From contig OY725493.1 of the NCBI GenBank assembly GCA_963281255.1, forward strand, positions 2,573,857-2,637,856: a stretch of 64,000 nt of DNA. The letters are read 5' to 3'. A program made the position numbers and the translations under genes. A model generated the notes under the pieces. It had not been told where the DNA came from, did no database searches, and saw only the letters and a program-made list of their open reading frames with translations. Source of the stretch: Aphrocallistes beatrix. Lineage: Eukaryota > Porifera > Hexactinellida > Sceptrulophora > Aphrocallistidae. Below, in pieces: positions 20,934 through 32,900 of this stretch; the first letter of the stretch is position 1, and every line of letters starts with the position of its first letter.

Positions 20934-23900
20934 TTAAGTTGGTGAGCTGAATATCTTAGCTAGACAGAACAAGACTGTATCTTCAGAACGCCAGTAACAA
21001 CTGTGGCTGGATAAGGCAAATAAGTAATCGTTGATCGTTTCAATCCCTTTCAATTGCAGGACATAGTCGACCCGCTTTCCCTGATTCAGTTGTGACTGGA
21101 ACTGAGGAGGAGGCTCGGAAATCGTGGGTTCAGAATCCGCTTGTCTCTGCTTAATCTCTTCAATGGATGGTGGCTTGAGTTTAGATGTCCCTACACACAA
21201 TATTGGTAGAGATTGTTTTAAGAGCTGCGCCAGCATCCAGAAATATATACGTATTAATCTGATTTATTCAGGATAATTAGAAGTACTGGGATATAAATTT
21301 ACATAATTAGAAAATAGTAATGAGAATTGAGATATACAAGGTGCCTCAAAAGTTCTAAATAGGTATCGGGTGTTAGATCTATTTATGTAAGCTAATACAT
21401 CAGCAAAATTTGTTGCGGAACTTTTGAGACACCCTGTGAACTCAAATGAACTGGTGCATAGCTATTAGTCGTTAGTAGAACAAAAGCAAGACTCTTCTGT
21501 AATTGAATAACAGAATGCAGTAATTTATTTGTCTGTACGAATTTGCATTTTGTTGGGTTAACCAAATATCATCAGTATTCGTATTCGGTATCCAGCTATT
21601 CATGAAACTGACATCAGTATTGATCGCTTTTATTGGTAAAAACAACTCACAGCTGGGAAGGTTCTCACATTCTTGGATTGACGACGCAGTGGCGTAGCCA
21701 AGACTTAACACAGTGCGCTGGTGGTGCATAAATAATTGAATGTGACAATCGTTACACAAGCCTCACAATCTCCAATCTCGTTGCGTAACGTTTAAGGCAA
21801 AACTTTACGATCTCACTGTAGAACCCTTCAATTCTCATGATTTGTATAGTAATATGCTTTATGCGCATTATCTGCAATGGTACGCACCGCTACGCCTCTG
21901 ATCACACAACATAAAATATTGCGAAACCAAGCCAAGAATGTGGTGGAGCACACTTCCATCCCGGTTTTATCCGGTTTGTTTGAAATAGATTAAATCTAAC
22001 CTTCAGTAAATGTGTGACTCTTCGCGAACTCCTGAAAAGAACTGACTGCACTTTGTACTCCGTACATTATCTTCTGCTTCAGATCAGATCCGATCTTCTC
22101 CAAGTTCTCTCTTAGCTCCAGATGGAGCCGCTTGCCGCCTCGATAGTGCGGGAGCAGCTCAGGGTCTGAGTGGAAGTCCGGGTCGATCAGAGGTTCGATA
22201 CGATACGCCACGTAGTCGTACGGGTGGAAAATGTGGTAGAAGCCCCCGCAGGTAGGGAAGTAGAACTCTCGCCCTAGCCTCTGTGTCCCCCGGAGAGCTA
22301 GGAATAGACCGATGGGAGAGCCGATGCAGAACAAGTGTTTGGGATAAAAGTCCAGTTTAGGATAGGAAATGGAGATCTGTCCTGTGCCACACACCCCTTT
22401 AATCACATTGTAGCCTTGAATCCCTCCTTCTGGCTCCAGCAAGCGTTTCTCTGATTTCGCGTGGCTCCTACTCCTCCACTCACCGATGTAGGCACACATC
22501 TTCTTGCGAGCTCCCATCGACACTCCCAGTTCTCTCAGGTCTTCCTCGCTCAGCATCTTAAGAGCGTCCAGATCTATCTGCTGGGAGGAAAGCGTGTGCG
22601 AGAGCTCCTGGAGGCCTAGGCACTGCAGCACCTCCTCCACACTGCTCGGGGATGGGCCGTCTGTTGGACTCAGCGGACCGGGACTCTTCAGCTCTGGTTC
22701 CAACTCTCTACAGAGAATACATATGTTATATATTAGCTGAATAGAGCAGTGATGGTAGAGACCACTCACTTGGTCTGGTTCGCCAGCAGGTCGAATAAGA
22801 TGCAACTGCCGAGAGAGTGGCCGATGAGAGAGACGCTTCCTAAGAACTCCGGATTCCTGGCTCGGTAGAGGGAGAGGATGCGGTTCATCTCGGAGGAGGT
22901 GGTGTCTATGATGGTCTGGCAGTATACGGGACTGGTGTAGAAGAGAATATCAGTCAGAGCAGAGTTGGAGAAGTGGCGGATCTTAGGGGTGCTGCTGAGA
23001 GAAATCGCACTCAGTCGATGATCTACGTTGTCGAAGTCAGAGCGGAGACAGGTGTGCCAAGCAATGGGCAGGAACTCCACTCTCCCTGCCTCCAGACCCT
23101 GCAGCCCTGGGCTGTTGCAGCCCAGAATAAAGTTGGACACTTGTCTCATGTCGGAGACACATTCTTCTATGGAAACCAACATGTTAGACCTCTCTCCGAT
23201 ACCTAGCATAGAATGCTTGCATAAAACCGACACACAAAATCAGAAAGTTCCAGCTTACAAATATAGCATATTTTTGCAAAAGTTATAATTACAAATCTTT
23301 CTAACCATCATAACTGTGAGTTTTAACAAATTTATCATCTTTTTTGTCCAAAACAGTCTTTTTTATTATTAAACTCGCAGCTAAACGCAATATACGCACG
23401 TGCGTATAGTAAATGTTCAGTGAAATTTTTAGTGCAGCTCTTAGTATATAAGATGCCTTATGTCTTAATCGGAGTGTAACTTCGGTATACTCGTTCCTGG
23501 AAAATTCTATAGGACCAAATTGCGCCAAATTTGGGTCATATATTCCTTATATGGTGCACGTCATTTACTTTCAGTTGCTGATTCAGAATCACCATACGAT
23601 ACCATATTTGGAAGTTAGGGCAGAGTTACATACATTCTTGCTGATTTAGCCTTTGAAGCACCTAAACTCCAAATATGGGATCGTGATCGTGAAACAGTCA
23701 AATGAAAAGACAATTTGAAGTCGATAAGCGAAAAATAAGTTTAATAGTTTCCCCAAGGGCCATTTTTAGTCAAAAATTACTTAGTTCAACAAGTTTCCTA
23801 ACCAAAAGTGGACTTCTTTTCAACAATTTTCAAAATATAGGTCCCTTTGGCGTAATTACCCTTAAATATGAAGTTATTGAAGGGATATATGATTGATAAG

Positions 23901-26900
23901 AAAAATTAAAATTGGTAAAAATCTTGGAAATAGAATAAATATTTTATTCGCCAATGTAGAAAATTGATCCAATGGACTATCATCTATCATTGGTGTGAGT
24001 ATCTCATCTTGCATAGCCATAAACAGTCCTTTCTTGAACGCAACAGAGAGCAGCTCATCCAGATCAATGATTTCAGGATATTCGTAGATGGCCCATTTAA
24101 CATAGACCATCCACTCCGACCATTCAACCTTACCATTTTTATCCATGTCAAGCGCCTTAAATGCCTCTCTTACACCTTTACATCTGATATTCGGGTAGTA
24201 TGGTTGTAGAAACCGATTGAAAAATGTTTCAAATTCGACTGCATCATCGCCTTGTTGATTTGATTCTTTACTTCCATCTAATTCATTCCAGATTCCGCGA
24301 AGTTGAGATCTCAATTCTTTCCAATGGGATGTATTTACTTTCCAATTATCAATTACATCCCTCATGGTAACATTCAAATGTCCACCGCATCGATTAAAGA
24401 GTAGAGCTGATCCTACAGGACTCATATACTCCTCCTTTCGATTATCAACCAAGTCCTGGACTATTTTCTTCTTCATGATCTGCATCATCTCTTCAGTGAA
24501 ATTAGCGTTGAAGCTAAAGGTGTTCATCATGTGTTGCTTCAGCATATCCGTTGAAGAGAGTGTGCTAATACGAATTGGATGCACTTCACCAAATAAATTT
24601 GCCAAGTCGAAAGAATTTCTTTTCGTTCTACCACCAGCAATGCCACCAAAATCGAAGACACTATCCAAGGCCCTTTCCCCGTACAGACATTGTCGAGGAT
24701 GTGGCGGTATACCGGTTGTAATTCTCGTCACTGCGATAGCAGCATCTCTTAAGTAAGTGCAGTTGTACCTTTTCTGAACCTTCTCGTTACCCATACGAAT
24801 CAGATTCGAGAGTGTGATACTGGAACAAGCATGTCCGAATGCTGATCCCTCCTCGCAAACACCTGCCCAAATGCCATCCGCTCCTGCCTTTAGACACTCG
24901 AGTTGTACACTATCTGCTAACCCCAAATACTGATGAACATGTACCAACAGGTGACCTTTGTTCCATCCTTCAGCATTCATTATCTCACGTATACTGCTCG
25001 TCCATGGTCCCATTTGGTCGCTTAGGTAGCGTCCAGTAGGTTCTTCATACATTAATCCTAACGGTCGCCTCAACTCACACAAAGAGCTGATATATTGCAC
25101 CACTCTCAGCACACGTTCCGGATATTGGTCCATTGCGATGGGGAAATCTCTCAGATTGACAAATATCCTCGATTTGGGAGAAAGTTGCTGCTTACTCCAC
25201 TCAATCCTTCGAAACAGAAGTTGACACACTTCCTCAACGATCGACTCTTTTGTCCAATCTATCCTATGATCAGCCAGGTCAATCTCAATGATGGGATTGC
25301 GTAGTTTGAGTTCTTTCATCTTGAGAAGGGTAGTCGGGACTGTCTCAGTAATAATTGTACCATCTTCGTTAATATCATCTATGAGGTTACAGAACGCATA
25401 GAGCTTAGTCATATCTTCCTCTCTCTCGAACAATTCCTTGACAAACGCATCATCAACCTGGTCCTCATCTGAAATGGCAGCTACTACAATGTCTTTATAG
25501 CCGCACTTTTTTACTTCTTTGAAAATTTCCCATTTATCTTCAAGTGTATGTCCTTTTAATTGACCCACCGTGGTCTCCCGAAGAGAATTGTCCAGTACGA
25601 AGCAGTCTAATCGGCGTAGAACTTCCTGTTTTGCAATTTTCTCGTTTTTAACTTGTCTGAGTTTGGTCAACTGTTCTTCCATTATGTAGTGAGACATTTC
25701 GTATTTAATCAAGTGTAATGTTGTTGATTAGTCTATATTTAGATTGGTTCTCATTTCCTCATTTGTGATTTGAAAGCTATATTTATACATTCACAGCTCA
25801 ACGTACTTGCTTATGTATGTATAAATGCGGTTAACATTGCCCTATTGAAAAGATCTATTTTTAGAATTGGGTCATTGTGTCAGTATTCAGTAGACATTTT
25901 GGATTATTATGCAGCACATTTCCGATGTTTCATTATAGCATCTTGCAATGATGTAAAATGACGTACATATAGTTGCTTCCTCCCAGTATTTCATTCACAG
26001 TACTTCCCAAAGTCAAGGTCTTAAAAAATTTTATTTTAAGACTTTGGAAAGTGACGTGTAAAGTACTGTGAAAGTAACATGAGCATAATCAGGAGGACTA
26101 GCAGCTAAACGCACTATATGCATGTGCGTATAGTAAATGCTCAGTGAAATTTTTAGTGCAGCTCCTAGTTACCTAGTACAGGGTGGTTCATAAGTTCTGT
26201 GACAAACTCCATTAGGTATAAAATTTCTTATACTTAAACAATCTTAGTTATTATGGTCTTTAGATATTGTTATTCGAATATTTTCAATGATTTTAAAAGA
26301 TTTTTCGAGTCTAAGACCTACGTAGAACTGTGTTTTGTATGGTGATTTTTGTGGAGAAAAAATGTGCCCTAGCACGCAGCGAAAATTGAGAATCAGGGCC
26401 CACTGCTTTTCAAATGATCATTCTAGAGTCTTCAAATTCTAGGAAAAATTGGCTCCCACATTTTCTTCGAACATAAGATGTTTATATCAGTACATATTGA
26501 GAACCATTTGGATCAGATTTTTGGTGAGGTGAAAATAAGTGCAATTTGGGTGATTTTGCAAAATGTACTTAATTTGATCTCGTGAAATAATAACTTTCTC
26601 TCGTTTTTATGATTATGAAGATTATGAAGACATTTTTACAGAAGCAGTGACCTTGATTCTCGATTTTCGCTGCGTTCCAGGACACATTTCCCCCTATAAA
26701 ACTCATCATACAAAACACAGTTTCAGGTCTTAGACTCGAAAAATCTTATAAAATCATTGAAAATATTCGAATTACAATCTCTAAACACCATAATAACTAA
26801 GATTGTTTGAGTATAAGACATTTTATACCTAAAGAAGCTTGTATCAGAACTTATGAGCCACCCTGTATATGAGATGCCTTATGTCATGATCGGCGTGTAT

Positions 26901-29900
26901 CTTTGGTACTTACGTCCGTCTGCTCGCTCCTGGAAATTCTATAGAACCAAATTGCACCAAATTTGAACCATATATTCCTTTTATGATGCAGATTTGAACC
27001 TGGGTGCAAATTCTGCAAAATTTTCCATATTTTCACAAAGGTGTCAAAATGTATTAGCCAATCAGTATCCAGGGATTAACATTACAGTTGGTTTTGATTT
27101 CATTGACTAATTTTTTACAACCGAATTAAGGATGTATTATGCAATAATTAAATCAATCAGACGAGATCTCAATGATTACCAAATGGTATTTCATCATGTG
27201 CAGGGTGACACATGAGTCCTGTTACAAGCTTCATTAGGTATACATTTTGTTATTCTCGAGCAATCTTAGTTATTATGGTCTTTAGAGATTGTAATTCCGA
27301 ATATTTTCAATGATTTTAAAAGCTTTTTCGAGTTTAATTAAAATACCGAGAATCCCTAAGACCATAATATCCAATATTGTTCGAGTTTTAGAAATTTTAT
27401 AATCCAAAAAAGCTTGCAACATAACTTATGTGTCACCATCCTGTAGATTTCAAATTACACATTTAGAAAACTCTAAAATGAATATTCCTGCATAGATGTA
27501 TTAGAATATTTTCATTTCGTGCCCTACGAGTCAAATATTAACGTCATCGAAATTCAACCCACCGAGAGGATGGAAAGCACCGCTGAGATTGAGTGGAAAG
27601 AAGAAGCGACGTGTACCTGACGAAGTATTATTGATGAACAGAATCACACGATATCCTACAGCCCTTCTGAAGATGGTCATCACTACTGCTCAATATGCAT
27701 AATACGTATCTGTTTCTCGTTCAAAAACCTGTCACAGACTGGATTGACTGTATGAAGATCCTGGTTTCTCATATGCGTTCGAAGGTTCAATTGACTGCAA
27801 GATCTCAGGCGGCATAATTCCTCAGTATTTGTCAGAGGAAACAAGACAGTGTGCAGAAAGTCTTTTGACAGCCTACAAGGAAATAGTGAAACGCAACACT
27901 TATTTTTGATTATTAAATTAGATCCTTTGCAACATTTAATTCTCTGATTGAATTCCTCGCTGAAACAGATAATCCATTGGTTAGTCACAGAAAAAAGAAC
28001 GAATTATTGGCTCTGTGGAAACGAAATCGTTGCACACATCATTAAGAAATCAAAGAAGTCACATATTTTAGTGTGTTGGTTGGTGGAACAGCAGAAGTTA
28101 ACAAGTTGCTGTGTGTGCTCGGGTACATCCTCCCGCCGGAGTGTTCATAGAACTTTGTTGGCTTCCTGGGAACCAGAGAAATCACTGGAGAAACAATTTC
28201 TGCTTTGTAGCTGGTGGCCAAGGTTATGATGACACCGGAAACATGAGACTATATTCGAGGTAAATCATACATCAGTTCATGCTCGTGTTAACTCATTTGG
28301 TTTGTATCACAATGAGTTAAGACTTCTAATTATAGTTTAAACATCCTACGCGTAAAACTATTGAATAATAAAATTGATTAATAATATTCATTTAAAATAG
28401 GATTCGCTGAGCATAACTAAACTTATGGTGTCATATCCTTAAATAATTACGTAGTTGGAACTTTGACTAATCTCCATCCCGCGCAACCTCACGCAAATTT
28501 ATGCACGAATTTTCCATATATTAAAAATGACTACTAGATGCTAGTTCCTATCTGTATTGTCATTCAATTTCTCTGTCTCCCACATTTTTGGGACGAATGT
28601 GACGATCTCACTATAGTGATGTCAAACATACTCGCTGGCTCGATTTATATTTGTTTAAGCTCCATGTTAATGTTTAGTGTTTTATTAAAACATTAACATG
28701 AAGCTTAAAATACATCTATATTCTGAATACAATTTGATACAATTTGTGGTACAAGTATAAAATTGTTTATAATACAGTATACTACTCATTCAGACATTCG
28801 GTCCAGAGGTGATGGTCTGCAACGGTCTAGATGAACCGGTTGCTCTTTATCGGAAACTGGGTCGTTTAGGGAGGATTATCAAAGAAATCCATTAATCTTA
28901 GTTCTATAGAAGAAGCTGATAATTCAATGGCGAGTTTAAATCATGTCCATTTCGACAATATACAAAGGTTGTAGAGATAAATTAGATTCAAATCTAGAGA
29001 TATTGGCAATCATTTGGTTCTGATCTTTTAGTGATAAAAGTGTCATTTTGGGGGAAAGCAGTGGGCCATATTCTCGATTTTAGCTGCGTCTCGCGGAATA
29101 TTTTCTTCACAACCTTTGTCTTGTAAATTATATTTCAAGGTTCTAGATTGGATAAACTCTCACAAAATTGTTTAGAATCAATACACCCAATTATACTGGG
29201 AACAGACTTATGTCATACCCTGTCCACGAGATAGCTTATGATTTACCAGAATTCGTTTGGGTGATCCAGGCTTATCAGATTTAATCTGTGTTTGTGGGAT
29301 GCAAGATGTTTTGGACCAAATGGTCGGCTTTGCTCATAGAATCACAATCAAAACAACTCTTTTCATACGATACAACATTTAAACTCGGATATTTCTTTGT
29401 CTCCAATCCTTTTTCGCCACACTCCCTTCAATGAGTCACCGATAGTTCCAGCACTATTTTTAATACATGAGCAGATTTTTCAAATATGCTATGAAATGTT
29501 ATTTGTTCAGCACTCACCCAAAGACATGTTTCATTAGTCACTGATAAAGAAAAAGGAATTGTGAACACGATTACGAGACATCTTCCCAATGTAACCCGGC
29601 TCACCTGCTGGAATCACATTTTCAGAAGTGCTCGTTACTGGTGAATAGGGCTTACAATCCCGGGATCCCGATCCATTTCACTTCCGGGATTCAATCCCAG
29701 GATTTGTTTTTTTAACCCCGATCCTGATTTCCAATCCCGGGATTCCGAGTTTAGTAGAAAATGGCTTTAATTGTAGTCAAAGCACGGGACTGGTTTGCTT
29801 GTATGAATGCAAACGTATTTGATTAGATTCCGTAGACAAACAATTATGCACTTGCATAGGATGCTTATTATTTCTTAACAACTCTTATTTGGATTCAGTG

Positions 29901-32900
29901 TTCAATGATAATCTTTGTGGTCATTGTTGTTATTATTTATCAAACAATGACTCGAAGATTACTATTTAAATCATGACTAATATATATAATTCTATAACCA
30001 AGAAATTCTCAACGCAAATTCTATATTCTATGCTTTATGGCTGAAAGTACTAAATTTCAAAATTTTGCTGGTGCAGACATATGGAAACATTTCACGAATA
30101 GACGGGGGAGACCCCGTCTATTCGTGATACTTGGGTGTTAATTGCTTAATCCCGAAATCCCGGGATTACAAAATATGTCCGGGATTGTAAGCCCTACTGG
30201 TGAATGATATTAAAAGAAACCTAACTAACCAAGGCAGTTACAACCTTCACGAGCAATTTATTTCCATGATGGAGCAGGTAAAATCTCAGAACCACAATTC
30301 ATATGTGTCCGTCCTGAAGAGATTGTCAACCGTATCAGAGAAAGGAATCCACTTACTTCACAGATAAAGTTCGATTGTCAGGGCAACAGGAAGTGAAAGC
30401 GGAATATCGTAAACCTAATCCCTCACTCACTCAAATTGAAAGAGCTCGTCTAGTACTACAATCAGGGAACATCTCTTTTGATCATAAGCTACAATTATTC
30501 AATGCAATTGGTTCAAGTGACAGCCCATATGTTGTACGTCTATTTCTAAGGGAGACATGCATTTGCTCTTCGAATGGGATATGCTGTCACCTCATGCTGT
30601 AAAAATAAGTATTGGTTGTGATATTGATGTTACTAAGCATCAGAAAGATAATTTGAATGTTTCGCTAAATGACCCATAATCGCAAAGATAAGAATCAGGG
30701 AGGAAGAGCAAGATGGACGTGGATGAGAATAAAAGTGGTACATACACACATTATAGTACCATTAATGTTAAAGAAGGTTTGGTGGATTCTGATTCTGATG
30801 GTTTCTCATTCAAATCCAAACAAGGAGACAACTCTTCCTTATGCTCACAGTCTTCATTTTTAGACAACGATTGTGTTATGAAAAGTCTTCACCTGAAATT
30901 ATGAAAGTAGACCTCCACATAGCTTCTAAACAGGAAATCCATGGGAAAATATCCACTCCTCAAACTGGTCGTAAGAAAAAGAACCTGCATGAAATTTGAT
31001 ATTTTTCCATCAAACAAAAAATACTTTCTAAAAGATGCTACTGTGATTGAGATTGATTACTCTAATGTTGACCAAGATCCCTGCGAAGAAAAACACTACT
31101 GGCTCAAACAATTTGTATTGGTTTTTTTGCTAGATCTGGGCTTTAAGGGGGATGTGAAATCAAGACAAAGCCTAGTTCATTAATAGTTTCCTCCTAGTAT
31201 AGTGCGTTGCATGATCATACTGTATGTATAAAATTCTATTCGTCAGTTTACTTCGTCGTTCTCTCTTGACTCAATACTGTGACCATCCTCTTTCTCGCTG
31301 ATGGAACGCACTTGGCCCTTACTGCTGCCAAGCCTTGATTAGATTAAGACACACTTGACACCTCACAAGCTTTTGATTTTCAGATAAAAGTTAGGAAACC
31401 CATCTAACCACAATTCTTGAGATTCCAAGATTACCAATTAATTAAGAATGATATTATTCACATTTCTTAATAATTTCGAGTAAATATCCTATCTTAGTTT
31501 TTTCTCATTTATATGAATATTTAATTAAACAAAGCTATGTAGTTAAGGTGTGACATATGAATAAACGCATATAAAAGCGGAAGTGATGGAATTTCACAAA
31601 AAATGGAAATCTACCCATAAGGAGATCCTACATTCGAAATTTGGTAGAACTCGGACCGCTAGATTCCACAGGAGCCCGCACACAGACGTAGTACATATAT
31701 ACATACATACATCATACAACGTTGTCCATGCTACAAGGACATCTCCTATAGGAGCTGCACTAACAAGTTTGATTGACTAAGGCGAGATATAACACGATTA
31801 GTCACAACCATGAGAAAAAACGGCAAACCAGTCTCTATCGTAAACACGAATAATATTTGAGGTGTTGAGGTGACCGGGTAAAAATACAGAGAAGGAATAA
31901 ATTTAATTATGACTGATATGTATTGACCATTCTCAATTTGGTATACTTGTATATAGTAACATTACCGTGAACCACAAAGATGAGGTGCTTAGCTGTTCCA
32001 ACGTCCCCCTCACTAACACTCTCCCACTCAGGGTACCCCCTCTTGATCACTTGGGGATACCCCTGTGTCTCGTGCAGACCCGGGAATGGACTGGCATACT
32101 GTTCGTGTTCCGATACAAACTGCACCATTGCGAAGGGACTATTCAATATTGCCACACCATCAGACCCGAGGTTTATCTGGAAGAGGAATAGCGTAAACCG
32201 AGTCTCGAATATATCAATTCGGCACTTGACTGATGCTCACCTTCCGAGGCCAGACGTTCTGCTTAACTGCGACTTGGAACTCCTCCTCCAACCGAGCTCC
32301 ATGCGTCTCTGAGAAGGGCCGGAACTCCCGGTCCATGTCCCCCTTGTAGTACCAGGTGCAGCGCCTCACTTCGCCCTGCTCCTCCGTCCAGAACACGGAG
32401 TGCCGCGTGCGCTCAAACAGCAACACGTCGAATCTAACGGCACAAGCAGTTGGATGATACAATCTAACCATTTAAAGATATAAATATTTTAATACCTTGA
32501 GCCTTCCACTGCCACTTTGATCCCCTCTCTAGCTTTTGAGCTGCCACTCGTGTCTCCGTTAGCTAGATGGCACTGGTAGGCTTGCTCTAGAACGGAGCAG
32601 TCATACTTGGAGAATGGGGACCAGTACTTGGAATCTTTGTTCTTGTACCTAGACACATTTTCTAGAGTTCAGAATCATAGTTGATCTACAATGGTTTTGA
32701 AATAGTCGCACACTTTGAATTCTGCAATAATAAATTCAGTTGTTTTAGAGGAGAAAACCAATCACTTGTGCAATTTATATTTTGTATAAAGAAAAATCTG
32801 CACAAGTCACATAGACAAACTCACATCCATACAGGCCTGAGAAGATCCGGAGTATAGACTGGACGAGAAGGTGTTGCTGTCACAGTAGCTTCATTAGCAG

